NCBI GenBank assembly: GCA_930986425.1
Contig: CAKNJR010000010.1
Location: forward strand, 1-64,000
Source: an uncultured Clostridium sp.
Lineage (GTDB): Bacteria; Bacillota; Clostridia; TANB77; CAG-508
DNA length: 64,000 nucleotides
Direction: 5' to 3'
Shown here: positions 10,461-19,668 of the stretch, piece by piece
How positions within the stretch are numbered: the first letter of the stretch is position 1
How the letters are laid out: every line of letters begins with the position of its first letter
Translations under genes and position numbers: made by a program
Notes under the pieces: generated by a model
Told to the model about the DNA's origin: nothing
Databases searched by the model: none
What the model saw: only the letters and a program-made list of their open reading frames with translations

Positions 10461-11345
10461 ATGAATTATCAAAGTTATGAAGATTATATGAGAAGTGTAT
10501 TAGGCAATTCCTATGCTAATGAATATACGAATGTTCCTACATATGCCAACCCTGCTAATATGCAAACTCAAACGAATATGTCAAATCAAATGAATATGAC
10601 AAATCAAAGTACTATGCCGGGACAAATAAATATGCAAAATCAAACAAGTTTTCAAAGTTCGATGAGAGAAAACACAGAACAAAATATGGAAGAGTCAGAA
10701 GAGATATTAAGAATTCAAAGAATGTATCCGGATATTTATTGTTTATTAATGCCAATGGTAAATAAAATAGTAGAAGAAAATAATGATAGAGAAATAACGG
10801 ATAATTTAATTGAGTCTATGACTATGGAGATATATAATAATATTGAAGATGATATGATTAATTCTTCAAGAACAACAAATTCAAAAACTAATAATACTAT
10901 GGCTCAGTCATCACAAACAGGAAATACACAAAGACAATCTATACAGTCAAATAATACTACTACAAGAAATACCGTATCAAACACAATGCAAAATTCAAGA
11001 AGAATAGGAAATCCTACACTAAGAGATTTAATTAAGATTTTAATAATAAGAAGGCTACTTGAACACAGAAGAAATACAAGAAGAAGTTCAGTGGTGAATA
11101 ATAATTTTAGCGTACCTGTTAATCAAAATATAGGAATGAATAATAGTTATACTCCTGTAATAAACCAAAATCCTATGATGAACCAAAGTCCTGTAATGCA
11201 AAGAACTACTATGCAAAATTCACAAATACAAAGTGCACCAATGCAAAGTATGGATAGGCAAGTAAGTGCAAATATGAATCGAATGGATTATCCTTTTGCT
11301 AATTATTTTGCTACTCCTTATCCAGAAGATGAATATGCAAATTAA
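10461..11345 (+). CDS. Low-complexity Asn/Gln/Met-rich protein of unknown function
   Basis: 294 residues. The N-terminal 70 residues and the C-terminal 90 are runs rich in N, Q, M, S and T. Between them is a folded-looking helix (EEILRIQRMYPDIYCLLMP, about residues 80-100) and a basic helix LRDLIKILIIRRLLEHRR (about 190-207). There is no signal peptide or membrane segment. The make-up recalls Clostridial spore-coat or exosporium-associated proteins, but I recognise no family. It is read from a ribosome site enclosed in a hairpin and ends at a strong terminator, so it is a single-gene unit. Confidence 0.7.
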   Translation: MNYQSYEDYMRSVLGNSYANEYTNVPTYANPANMQTQTNMSNQMNMTNQSTMPGQINMQNQTSFQSSMRENTEQNMEESEEILRIQRMYPDIYCLLMPMVNKIVEENNDREITDNLIESMTMEIYNNIEDDMINSSRTTNSKTNNTMAQSSQTGNTQRQSIQSNNTTTRNTVSNTMQNSRRIGNPTLRDLIKILIIRRLLEHRRNTRRSSVVNNNFSVPVNQNIGMNNSYTPVINQNPMMNQSPVMQRTTMQNSQIQSAPMQSMDRQVSANMNRMDYPFANYFATPYPEDEYAN

Positions 11346-11369
11346 AAATGTAAAATTGAAAAAAGAAGC

Positions 11370-11400
11370 AGAAGCAGAAATTTCTGCTTCTTTTGTGTTT
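11370..11400 (+). terminator. Rho-independent terminator
   Basis: A perfect 22-base palindrome (11370-11391) centred on AAATTT is followed by TTTTGTGTTT. It ends the Asn/Gln-rich gene. Confidence 0.8.
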
Positions 11401-11552
11401 AATTATATTGTTATCTAATGAAACAAATTTATAATTTGCAGAAACGAAAAAACATATTTTATTGACTTTTAATTTAGCAGATGATAGAATCCAAGTAAGG
11501 ATGAATAAAATATAATAATATTGTAAAAAATAGACAAAAGAGGAGTAAAGAA

Positions 11553-12824
11553 ATGGCAGTAACAGAAGAAGTAAAAGTGAGAAAACACAATTTAAGGTTA
11601 TATCCAAAATATTTGATGCTTGGTTATGATTTACTATTTTTTTATGGCATAAGAGTAATGTTTTTATTAGATGTAAAAGGAATTACTGAATCTCAAATAT
11701 TACTAGCTGCTACGGTGTATGCCTTATCCATGATAGTAATGCAAGTTCCAGCTACTTTGCTTGCGTCAAAAATAGGATATAAAAATACAGCAATAGCAGG
11801 CAATATTTTTAATATAATTTGGGCGATTTTGATAATTACGTTTAATGGATTTGCAGGACTTGCTCTATCACAATTTGTTAGTGCAATAGCATTTGCCTTA
11901 AAATATGTATCTGAGCCAAACTTGTTAAGTACATCTATTCCACAAGCACCAACTTATCAAAGAAATGAAATATTTTCAAGATTAGATAAAAAAGGTTTTT
12001 CAAGATACTGCATATTTTCTGCGGTATCCACGATTATAGCGGGATTTTTGTATGATATAAATCCATATATTCCAATATTTTTGTGCTTAATATGCGTAAT
12101 AGCAGCAACTGCTATATCTTTTAATTTTTATGATATACAAGAGGAAGAAAGTAAGGAAAGTTTTAAAGATTATATCAAAGATTTGAAAAAAGGATATAAA
12201 TTTATAACAAAATCAAAACGCCTAAGAGCATTGCTTGTTATGACAGGAGCTGTTTGGGGAATAATTGTACTTTTAGATTCTTATCAATTAACCTTGTTAC
12301 AAGATATAGGAGCAACATCTGTTCAAGTAGGTTTCATATTTGCTATGTTTGAGTTAACTAGAGGACTATTTTCAAATACAGCATTAGACTTTAACAAGAA
12401 ATTTAAAAATAGGTCTTTAACCAATATTTTATTAACATTTGCTATTGGATTTATATTAGCAGGAATTATTGCTATGTCACAACTTCCATTCTATACAAAG
12501 CTAGTAATCATTGTTGTTATATTATTAATTATGGGAGCTGCAAATGCAATAGACCAAATTCTTGCTAAAAAATATGTTAATAATTTTGCTAGTACAAAAA
12601 TCTTGCCGGCTATATATTCATCAAAATCAATTTGCGATAATATATTTAGAACTATTATTACACTTTTAGGTTCTGCTATTGTTGGCATATACAATATAGA
12701 TATTGCTATGATTGTAATGGGAATTTTTATATTAATATTAACATTAGTTCTTACAGTGTATTCAAAGGATAAGTTGGGATTAAAACCGGAAGAGTATACA
12801 CAAAAGGATATTTATAAGAGATAG
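11553..12824 (+). CDS. Major facilitator superfamily transporter
   Basis: 423 residues with about 12 hydrophobic helices in two halves, split near residues 195-215 by the charged loop DIQEEESKESFKDYIKDL. It resembles drug/metabolite exporters of the MFS_1 type, with a conserved-looking loop ASKIGYKNTAIAGN between helices 2 and 3 in the position of motif A. The substrate cannot be told. AGAGGAG precedes ATG 11553. It is flanked by terminators, so it is transcribed alone. Confidence 0.85.
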   Translation: MAVTEEVKVRKHNLRLYPKYLMLGYDLLFFYGIRVMFLLDVKGITESQILLAATVYALSMIVMQVPATLLASKIGYKNTAIAGNIFNIIWAILIITFNGFAGLALSQFVSAIAFALKYVSEPNLLSTSIPQAPTYQRNEIFSRLDKKGFSRYCIFSAVSTIIAGFLYDINPYIPIFLCLICVIAATAISFNFYDIQEEESKESFKDYIKDLKKGYKFITKSKRLRALLVMTGAVWGIIVLLDSYQLTLLQDIGATSVQVGFIFAMFELTRGLFSNTALDFNKKFKNRSLTNILLTFAIGFILAGIIAMSQLPFYTKLVIIVVILLIMGAANAIDQILAKKYVNNFASTKILPAIYSSKSICDNIFRTIITLLGSAIVGIYNIDIAMIVMGIFILILTLVLTVYSKDKLGLKPEEYTQKDIYKR

Positions 12825-12845
12825 ATAAAAAATTAATATAATTTA

Positions 12846-12880
12846 AAATGCAAAAGATAAATATCATCTTTTGCATTTAT
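12846..12880 (+). terminator. Rho-independent terminator
   Basis: A perfect 13-bp stem (12846-12858 with 12866-12878) is followed by AT-rich sequence, ending the MFS gene. Confidence 0.75.
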
Positions 12881-12939
12881 TATGTATAAATAAAATAAAT
12901 CTTCATATAATAATATTAGCTAAAACAGAGGAGAAGATT

Positions 12940-14043
12940 TTGAAAATGGTGTCTGATATAAATTATTGGAGTAAAGTATTAAAGCGTTTATTTTTATTAG
13001 CTTTAACAGTAGTGATTATACTCATTTGTTTCAAATTGTCAGTATTTTATATGCCATTTCTAGTATCCTTTGTTTTGGCTTTATTATTGGAGCCACTAAT
13101 TCGTTTTCTTATGAAAAAATGTAAATGGACAAGACGATTTAGTAGCATTTTTGTCATGGTTATAGCATTACTTATAATAGCCGGGCTTTTAGCATGGGGA
13201 ATAGTGACATTATTTTCAGAAGCCAACAATTTGCTAGAAGATTCAGAAATGTATTATAACAATGCCAAAGAAATGATGAATAGTTTCACACAAAATATAA
13301 ATATACTTGATAAAGTTCCAGAAGAGTTAAGGGCAAGCATAGAACAAGTAGAAAGTAATGTGATAAATTCAATCACCTCAGGAATTACAAATATTCTTAC
13401 AGGAATAACTAATTGGATAATGGAAATTCCAAATTTAGTTTTATCAATATTTTTCTCAGCAATGGCATTGTATTTCTTATGCACAGATAAGATATATATG
13501 ATAGACCAATTAGAGCACCATTTGCCAGAAGTTTGGATGAAAAAACTAACTAAACATTTGAGAGAAATAGCAAAAGCTTTAGGACAATATTTAAGGGCAG
13601 AAGCTACACTTATATTCGTATCATTTGTAATTTCATTAATCGGACTTACGGTATTTCAATTAGTTGGGTTAAATGTTGAATTTCCGCTTCTTGCAGCACT
13701 AGGAATAGGATTTATAGATGCGCTCCCTATACTAGGTTCAGGAACAGCAATGATACCTTGGGCTATAATAAGTGCTTTAAATGGCGACATTGTGCTAGGC
13801 GTAGCTATACTTGGCTTATGGGTAATAATGAGTGTTGTAAGGCAATTTTTAGAGCCAAAATTAGTTAGCAAACATATAGGTATACACCCAGCTTTTACAT
13901 TAATTGCAATGTACACAGGATATAAAATATGGAATGTATGGGGACTTATATTAGGTCCAATATTACTTATAATCTTCAAAAACATTTTTGCTGGTATACT
14001 TGATAAAGGTGTGATGAAAGCGATATTTGATAGGCAGTCTTAA
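12940..14043 (+). CDS. AI-2E family/YtvI-like integral membrane permease
   Basis: About 367 residues from TTG 12940. GAGGAG at 12928-12933 lies six bases before that TTG; an upstream ATG at 12871 falls inside the previous terminator hairpin, so it is unlikely. The protein has the family layout: two N-terminal helices, a third, an extracytoplasmic coiled stretch (EDSEMYYNNAKEMM..., about residues 100-155), then five further helices with PILGSGTAMIPW and the terminal GLILGPILLIIFK. The family includes AI-2 exporters, Na+/H+ antiporters and the sporulation protein YtvI; in a spore-former YtvI is a reasonable guess. Confidence 0.8.
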   Translation: MKMVSDINYWSKVLKRLFLLALTVVIILICFKLSVFYMPFLVSFVLALLLEPLIRFLMKKCKWTRRFSSIFVMVIALLIIAGLLAWGIVTLFSEANNLLEDSEMYYNNAKEMMNSFTQNINILDKVPEELRASIEQVESNVINSITSGITNILTGITNWIMEIPNLVLSIFFSAMALYFLCTDKIYMIDQLEHHLPEVWMKKLTKHLREIAKALGQYLRAEATLIFVSFVISLIGLTVFQLVGLNVEFPLLAALGIGFIDALPILGSGTAMIPWAIISALNGDIVLGVAILGLWVIMSVVRQFLEPKLVSKHIGIHPAFTLIAMYTGYKIWNVWGLILGPILLIIFKNIFAGILDKGVMKAIFDRQS

Positions 14044-14105
14044 GCTATTGAAATACAAAAGCTCAATAATTAAACATAGATGCACCCTTATTGAAGCAAA
14101 GATAT

Positions 14106-14621
14106 TTAATCAACTGGCATATATACAAATTCATCTTCAGGAGCTTTAATGGTTTTTATATTAGAAATTTCTAAAATAGGAATTTCACCATTATAGTTTC
14201 CTTTTTTTATTGTGCCAGTAGCTTCTATCCAACAGCCAGAATCGAAATTTTGAGCTGTGTTACATTCAGAAAGCATACCAACAATTACAGCACCTTGGTT
14301 ATCATCAATAATCATAGTTCTAGCAATGACAAATTGTGTGCTAGAGAAATCAGGTAACCTATATACATATCCAGTTAATTTATACGTTTTTCCAACATAA
14401 TTGTTAATGCTTTCATGTGAAGCTTTCAAAAAGTTTGTATACTCATCAGTGGTTATTTCAATAACGTCACTAGATTCTGCTAAATTACTTTTAGAAGCGG
14501 AAACCATTTTAAAAATAGCAAATATGAGTAGGGCAATGATTAATATAGTCAATATTACTAAACATACTTTCCAAATCTTTTTACTATTTATTTTAAAATT
14601 ACAAATAAACATACATTTCAC
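14106..14621 (-). CDS. Membrane-anchored OB-fold-like protein (similar to TIGR03943/DUF1980 C-terminal region)
   Basis: 171 residues with one N-terminal membrane helix (about residues 17-40). The outer domain has the pattern YVGKTYKLTGYVYRLPDF, FVIARTMI, AVIVGMLSEC and WIEATGTIKKGNYNGEIPI. This matches the C-terminal beta-domain of the YcgQ/TIGR03943 family, whose members often sit beside a permease of the YcgR type. That partner is absent here. It converges with the AI-2E permease. Confidence 0.6.
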   Translation of the reverse strand: MKCMFICNFKINSKKIWKVCLVILTILIIALLIFAIFKMVSASKSNLAESSDVIEITTDEYTNFLKASHESINNYVGKTYKLTGYVYRLPDFSSTQFVIARTMIIDDNQGAVIVGMLSECNTAQNFDSGCWIEATGTIKKGNYNGEIPILEISNIKTIKAPEDEFVYMPVD

Positions 14622-14771
14622 TCCTTATGGATTGCATTTGCCCAGTTTGTGCATGGCTAAAGATAAATGCAATATAACTTTGTTTTACTAGAGTGTATGA
14701 TGAAACGATTGTCCTTTATTACATATTTTTTCAGTTGGGGGACGGTCCTTAAATGAAAAATTAAATTTATA

Positions 14772-14860
14772 CCTGCAAAAAGTGGCAACTTTTCTAAAAA
14801 TATGCCCGCAAAAAGTGGCAACTTTTCAAAAAACATACCTGCAAAAAGTGGCAAAAACAT
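14772..14860. repeat. 33-bp tandem repeat, 2.7 copies
   Basis: Copies of a unit beginning CCYGCAAAAAGTGGCAACTT start at 14772, 14805 and 14838, exactly 33 bases apart; the third copy is partial. On the minus strand the period equals 11 codons and would encode LPLFAG-type repeats within a 67-codon frame (14657-14860). I do not regard that frame as a proven gene. A GGGACGGTCC motif lies just upstream at about 14738. Confidence 0.8.
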
Positions 14861-14916
14861 TGAAAATTAAAAAAATATGTTAAAATAATTATGAATAAAA
14901 TAACTAATTGAGAAAA

Positions 14917-14951
14917 GAGAGCCACCTCTCTTTCGAGAAGGTGGCCTCTCC
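14917..14951 (-). terminator. Strong hairpin terminator of the 14990-15385 gene
   Basis: GC-rich arms around 14919-14931 and 14939-14950 (GAGAGGCCACC against its near complement, one bulge) are followed on the minus strand by a T-rich tail. The GC content is well above the neighbourhood. Confidence 0.75.
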
Positions 14952-14989
14952 CAACACATTTTTATTGCAGCTTGCATCGGGTTGATAGC

Positions 14990-15385
14990 TTACTTAATTT
15001 CCTGGCCAACATGTCCAGGAGCTTGAGCCCCGTCAGCTGGCCGTTCTTGTCGCACGGGTTCTTCCACAAGTTCTTCCGGCTCTTCGAACTCATATTGAAA
15101 TGGCTCGACGAATTCCTTAGAGTACCTCCATGCAATCAGTATTGCCACAATGTCAATGGCAATTGTGAAGATTAACCCTAAGATGCTGCTCAATACGAAA
15201 TTTCCGGAAATATTTCCGAAAATTGTGCGCATCACCAAAAACAAGATGACGTTGCACACGCTCGTAAGAGCAACGCATACGATGGTCCTTTTCTTTGACT
15301 TAGGCCATACAAACTTGTAGAATGTAAAGCCGAAAACGAAAATAGCCATGCCCAAAGCGAGCATGCTCAAAAAGATGATGTCCAT
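14990..15385 (-). CDS. Small three-helix membrane protein of unknown function, GC-shifted (cassette 1)
   Basis: 131 residues from ATG 15385, preceded by AAGGAGAG; further upstream frame is less likely. It has three membrane helices (about residues 2-24, 32-53 and 64-88) and an acidic tail rich in E and P. I recognise no family. Codons are much richer in G/C than in the neighbours (AGC, CTC, GTG, TGC, AAG), which suggests recent transfer. It has its own promoter (TTGCAT, 17 bases, TATAAT) and a strong terminator. One in-frame CGG occurs at 15041-15043 near the end. Reading +1 from it would give an alternative tail ending at 14962; I cannot decide between the two. Confidence 0.7.
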   Translation of the reverse strand: MDIIFLSMLALGMAIFVFGFTFYKFVWPKSKKRTIVCVALTSVCNVILFLVMRTIFGNISGNFVLSSILGLIFTIAIDIVAILIAWRYSKEFVEPFQYEFEEPEELVEEPVRQERPADGAQAPGHVGQEIK

Positions 15386-15457
15386 GATACTCTCCTTGGT
15401 GTGTGGTGCTCGCTGCGAAATGTGTTTTTTATCTGAAACAGAAAATCTGTACATATT

Positions 15458-15486
15458 ATTATACCACAATTTAGCAAGAAATGCAA
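15458..15486 (-). promoter_or_regulatory. Promoter of cassette 1
   Basis: On the minus strand: TTGCAT (15486-15481), 17 bases, TATAAT (15463-15458). It gives a leader of about 65 bases to the ATG at 15385. Confidence 0.65.
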
Positions 15487-15508
15487 ATTTAACATAATTT
15501 TATTCGGT

Positions 15509-15544
15509 AACGGACCTAAAACAAAAATTTAAAAAAGGTCCGTT
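15509..15544. other. Inverted repeat between cassette 1 and secA
   Basis: AACGGACCT (15509-15517) and its exact complement (15536-15544) surround an 18-base A/T loop. It shares the GGACC core with the GGGACGGTCC motif at about 14738, so it may be a small dispersed repeat. Confidence 0.5.
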
Positions 15545-15571
15545 CCTAATGAAAAAATTCCCTACAAATTA

Positions 15572-15600
15572 TTGCAAAAATAATAATTACGTGATATATT
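15572..15600 (+). promoter_or_regulatory. Probable secA promoter
   Basis: TTGCAA (15572-15577), 17 bases, TATATT (15595-15600), 44 bases before the secA start. Confidence 0.5.
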
Positions 15601-15643
15601 ATACTAGTATTAAAATGATTACTTACGAGAAAAGAGGAATATT

Positions 15644-18367
15644 ATGAAATTATTTAAATCATACAGTGAAAAAGAAGTAAAAAGAGTAATGCCATTAGTA
15701 AACAAAATAAATGGCTTAGAACCAGAAATGGAAAAACTTTCTGATGAAGAATTAAGAAAAAAGACAGATTATTTCAAAAAAGAATTAAAAGATGGAAAAA
15801 CATTAGATGATATACTTCCAGAAGCATTCGCAGTTGTTAGAGAAGCTTCAAAAAGAGTTTTAGGCATGAGACATTTCGATGTTCAGTTAATTGGTGGTAT
15901 TATATTGCACCAAGGTAGAATAGCAGAAATGAAAACTGGTGAAGGTAAAACATTAGTTGCTACACTTCCAGCATACTTAAATGCTTTAACAGGTGAAGGC
16001 GTTCATGTTATTACAGTAAACGATTACTTAGCTAAAAGAGATAGTGAATGGATGGGAAAACTATATAATTTCTTAGGACTATCTGTTGGCTTAGTAATTA
16101 GTGGAATGAAGCCAAATGAAAAACAACATGCATACAATTGTGATATTACTTATGGAACAAATAACGAATTTGGGTTTGATTACTTAAGAGATAACATGGT
16201 TGTATATGCAAATCAATTAGTTCAACGTAAACTAAACTATGCAATTGTCGATGAAATTGATAGTATTTTAATTGATGAGGCTAGAACTCCTCTTATAATT
16301 TCAGGTAGAGCAAACCAAGCTTCTGACATATACAAAAAAGCAGATAGATTTGTATCAAAACTTGAATCTAAAACAATTATAGAAGAAGATGTTAAGGATG
16401 AAGCACAAGCAGAAGACAATGAAAAATATGACTATATTGTTGACTTAAAGGCAAAATCTGCATCATTAACACAAAAAGGTATTGCAAAAGCTGAAAAAGA
16501 ATTCGGATTAGAAAATTACAATGATATAGAAAACTCAGAATTAGTTCATGCTGTAAACCAAGCTTTAAGAGCTCATGGAATAATGAAAAAAGATGTAGAT
16601 TACATAGTTAAAGATGGACAAGTATTAATAGTTGATGAATTTACCGGACGTATAATGTATGGTAGAAGATACAACAATGGTTTACATCAAGCAATTGAAG
16701 CAAAAGAGCACGTAAAAGTTGCAGATGAATCAAAAACTTTAGCAAATATTACATTCCAAAACTACTTTAGAATGTATGATAAATTATCTGGTATGACTGG
16801 TACTGCTATGACAGAGGAAGAAGAATTCCAAGAAATATACAAATTAGATGTTATAGAAATACCAACAAACAAACCAATGATTAGAAAAGACAATCCAGAT
16901 ATAATTTACAAAAATGAAGATGCTAAATTTAGAGCAGTTATAAGAGATATAAAAGCAAGCTATGAAAAAGGACAACCAGTTCTAGTTGGTACAGTATCAA
17001 TTGAAAAATCTGAAAAACTTAGCAAAATGCTTAACAAAGAAAGAATCCCACATCAAGTATTAAACGCAAAATATCATGAAAAAGAAGCTGAAATAATTGC
17101 TCAAGCTGGTAAATACAAGGCAGTTACAATAGCTACTAACATGGCTGGACGTGGTACAGATATTATGCTTGGTGGTAATAGCGAATATTTAGCTAAGCAA
17201 GAAATGAGAAAGAAATATTCTTCAGAAGAAATTGAAGAAGCAGCAGCATTTAATGAAACAGACAATGGAGATATAATAGCTAGAAGAAAATTATATAGAG
17301 AATTAGTAGATAAATATGAAAAAGGCATAGAAGAAGAAAAGAAAAAAGTTGTCGAAGCTGGTGGTTTAAAAATAATTGGTACAGAAAGACATGAGTCAAG
17401 ACGTATTGACAACCAGTTAAGAGGACGTTCAGGACGTCAAGGAGACCCTGGAGAATCAAGATTCTATATTGGACTTGATGATGATTTAATGAAAATCTTC
17501 GGTGGAAATGCCATTACAAAAGTATATAATACATTAGGCGCATCAGAAGATATGCCAATAGAGTCAAGAGTTATATCTAAGGCTGTTGAAAATGCTCAAA
17601 AGAAAGTTGAAGGTAGAAACTTTAGTATCAGAAAGAACGTTCTTCAATATGATGATGTTATGAATAAACAAAGAGAAATCATATACAAACAAAGAAGAGA
17701 AGTTCTTGATGGCGAAAACTTAAAAGACAATATACTTAATATGATAGATTCAGTTGCAGATACCATAGTTCCAATGTATATAAATGAGAATAGCCATGAT
17801 GAAGAAGGTGTTCTTCAAGAAGTTGAAACAGAATATGGAATAACAGAATTAGATTCATTAAAGAAAGACAAAGTTACAGCAGAAGATGTTATTTCAGAAA
17901 TCAAAGAAAAAGCTCATAGCATATATGAAGATAAATCTGAAAAATTTGGTGAAACATTTAGAGAACTTGAAAGAGTTGTAATGCTAAAAATAGTTGACCA
18001 AAAATGGATGGAACATATTGATAATATGGACGAACTTAAAAATGGTATAGGTCTTCGTGCATATGGTCAAAAAGACCCAGTTGTTGTATACAGAATGGAA
18101 GGATTTGATATGTTTGATGAAATGGTTCAAGATATTAAATTCGACGTTGTTAAACTATTAATGCATGCAACTAAGAGAGATGAAGGTGTGTCTAGAAAAG
18201 AAACTGCAAAAATTACAGATACTACATTACAAGATAAAACAGCTATTGAACTTGTTGATGGTAAACTTTCTCCAAAAGAAGGTGGAATTAATAAAACAAT
18301 AGTTAATGATACTCCAAAAATTGGCAGAAACGACCCATGCCCATGCCGGCTCGGGCTTGAAATATAA
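15644..18367 (+). CDS. secA: Preprotein translocase ATPase SecA, frame broken at the C-terminal zinc motif
   Basis: 907 residues as read. SecA is the motor that pushes preproteins through SecYEG. DEAD-type motor motifs are present: [14 protein letters not shown] (about residue 100), [30 protein letters not shown] and a late [10 protein letters not shown]. The C-terminal metal-binding tail starts normally ([10 protein letters not shown]) but then reads RLGLEI and stops at 18367. Dropping one C at 18346/18347 restores [14 protein letters not shown] and a stop at 18390-18392, the canonical CPC...C-H zinc site. So the coding capacity for the whole tail is intact but one base out of frame, behind an in-frame CGG. 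The main domain is not affected. Confidence 0.95.
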   Translation: MKLFKSYSEKEVKRVMPLVNKINGLEPEMEKLSDEELRKKTDYFKKELKDGKTLDDILPEAFAVVREASKRVLGMRHFDVQLIGGIILHQGRIAEMKTGEGKTLVATLPAYLNALTGEGVHVITVNDYLAKRDSEWMGKLYNFLGLSVGLVISGMKPNEKQHAYNCDITYGTNNEFGFDYLRDNMVVYANQLVQRKLNYAIVDEIDSILIDEARTPLIISGRANQASDIYKKADRFVSKLESKTIIEEDVKDEAQAEDNEKYDYIVDLKAKSASLTQKGIAKAEKEFGLENYNDIENSELVHAVNQALRAHGIMKKDVDYIVKDGQVLIVDEFTGRIMYGRRYNNGLHQAIEAKEHVKVADESKTLANITFQNYFRMYDKLSGMTGTAMTEEEEFQEIYKLDVIEIPTNKPMIRKDNPDIIYKNEDAKFRAVIRDIKASYEKGQPVLVGTVSIEKSEKLSKMLNKERIPHQVLNAKYHEKEAEIIAQAGKYKAVTIATNMAGRGTDIMLGGNSEYLAKQEMRKKYSSEEIEEAAAFNETDNGDIIARRKLYRELVDKYEKGIEEEKKKVVEAGGLKIIGTERHESRRIDNQLRGRSGRQGDPGESRFYIGLDDDLMKIFGGNAITKVYNTLGASEDMPIESRVISKAVENAQKKVEGRNFSIRKNVLQYDDVMNKQREIIYKQRREVLDGENLKDNILNMIDSVADTIVPMYINENSHDEEGVLQEVETEYGITELDSLKKDKVTAEDVISEIKEKAHSIYEDKSEKFGETFRELERVVMLKIVDQKWMEHIDNMDELKNGIGLRAYGQKDPVVVYRMEGFDMFDEMVQDIKFDVVKLLMHATKRDEGVSRKETAKITDTTLQDKTAIELVDGKLSPKEGGINKTIVNDTPKIGRNDPCPCRLGLEI

Positions 18368-18402
18368 GAATTGCCACGGAAAGAATGCATAAAACTTTTA
18401 TG

Positions 18403-18438
18403 AAGTGTAACCTAAATAAAATGGGTTGCACTTTTTTT
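18403..18438 (+). terminator. secA terminator
   Basis: A 12-pair stem with G-U pairs (18403-18414 with 18422-18433) is followed by a run of T. Confidence 0.85.
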
Positions 18439-18567
18439 AAAAAATAAACATAATTTAGTATCAAAAAAATAGTCATTAATTTAGAAGAATTTAGAAAAAT
18501 GATTGAATAATTGAGACATATATGATACAATACAAATGTTCGCAAATATAGAAGGGAGGTCTTGCTA

Positions 18568-18804
18568 ATGAATGATACAAATGGAGATATTATAATATAT
18601 CAAACAGATGATGGATTGACTAAAATAGATGTTAAAATCGAAAATGAAACAGTATGGCTATCACAACAACAAATGGCAGATTTATTTGACACTTCAAGAA
18701 CAAATATTATAGAACATATAAATAATATTTATGAAGAAGGAGAATTGGATAAGGAATCAACATGTCAGAATTTCCGACAGGTTCGAAAAGAAGGAAATAG
18801 ATGA
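18568..18804 (+). pseudogene. N-terminal fragment of a RhuM-family virulence/Fic-type protein
   Basis: 78 residues from ATG 18568, with GGGAGGT seven bases before it. IIIYQTDDGLTKIDVKIEN, then ETVWLSQQQMADLF, then HINNIYEEGELD and STCQNFRQVRKEGNR match the helix-turn-helix N-terminal domain of RhuM proteins, which normally exceed 300 residues and often end in a Fic/DOC domain. Here the frame stops right after EGNR and no continuation follows. A fragment of the C-terminal half of the same protein type lies at 32541-32795. Confidence 0.75.
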
Positions 18805-18929
18805 GAAAACAAAGTAGGATATATTTGAAATATGTATCATTAAAATTTTATCCCTTTCCAACTAAATTAAATAATAAAATTGTCTAAATAGTAGGATAAA
18901 TTATAAAAGTTTTTAAGCAGGAGAGAAAC

Positions 18930-19550
18930 ATGAAAAAGATAGTAAAAATAATTGAAGTTATTATAGGAATAATTATTCTTTTAGGAATTATATTTTTTGC
19001 CATTGATTATAATAGGGCAAAAAATAATGAACAACCAATGTTTTGCGTACAAATTGATGAAGCAAATGATGGAGGCACAAAGATATATTTAGGATTGGGA
19101 TATAAAGTAATAGATTTTAATACTTTATCTGGTTTTGATGATGTAAAAATTGGCACTTGGTTTATGGATTATGATGATTTTAATGATGAAATTAAAAAAT
19201 CTAATGAAGAATTTGAAAAAAAGCAATACTTGGAAGAAAAGAATATTAGTTCAATTGAAATTAAAGAAACTGGATTAAGCTCTGAAAGGCCAGCTAAATC
19301 ATATACTTTAAATCAAAATGAGATGTATGAGTTAGCCAAACTCATAGATAGCTTGATTTTCTCAGAAGAAACTTGTGATGGTATGAGTGATTATTTTATT
19401 GTATGCACTGATGAACAGGAGCTAAAATCATACGGTATAGAATTATATAGTGATACAACACATATTACATCAGCTGGGGTAGGAGAAGCGGTACTGAATG
19501 ATGAACAAAGAGAGCAAGTAAATGAGATATTAAAGAATTTCGAAGCATAA
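18930..19550 (+). CDS. Membrane-anchored protein of unknown function
   Basis: 206 residues: one N-terminal membrane helix (about residues 5-26) and a hydrophilic outer domain. The GGTKIYLGLGYKVIDFN and KIGTWFM stretches are recurrent in small anchored proteins of Clostridia, but no function is known to me. There is no lipobox cysteine. CAGGAGAG precedes the ATG. The gene stands alone and ends at a shared terminator. Confidence 0.7.
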   Translation: MKKIVKIIEVIIGIIILLGIIFFAIDYNRAKNNEQPMFCVQIDEANDGGTKIYLGLGYKVIDFNTLSGFDDVKIGTWFMDYDDFNDEIKKSNEEFEKKQYLEEKNISSIEIKETGLSSERPAKSYTLNQNEMYELAKLIDSLIFSEETCDGMSDYFIVCTDEQELKSYGIELYSDTTHITSAGVGEAVLNDEQREQVNEILKNFEA

Positions 19551-19613
19551 TTATTTGAAAGCAAATTCAATTGTTAATAGCTTAATGTAGTCTAGGGAAC
19601 TTTAACTATACTA

Positions 19614-19645
19614 AGAGAGTGCCATAATGTGACACTCTCTATTAA
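19614..19645. terminator. Bidirectional terminator between convergent genes
   Basis: AGAGAGTG (19614-19621) pairs with CACTCTCT (19633-19640), with AT-rich flanks on both sides. It serves both the anchored protein and the ADP-ribosyltransferase-like gene. Confidence 0.65.
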
Positions 19646-19668
19646 ATATATATTTCGTATAATTTATA

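Noticed and set aside
14657-14860. 67-codon minus-strand gene made of LPLFAG repeats
   Set aside because: No convincing ribosome site or promoter; the period of 33 makes an open frame likely by chance.
14962-15043. Sixth CGG-linked +1 shift in cassette 1
   Set aside because: The in-frame CGG at 15041 could lead to a different tail ending at 14962, next to the terminator, but both tails look plausible. The high G/C third positions of the alternative frame are expected of a shadow frame, so I could not decide.
14972-15175. Plus-strand gene opposite cassette 1
   Set aside because: It is the antisense shadow of the membrane protein gene, without a ribosome site.
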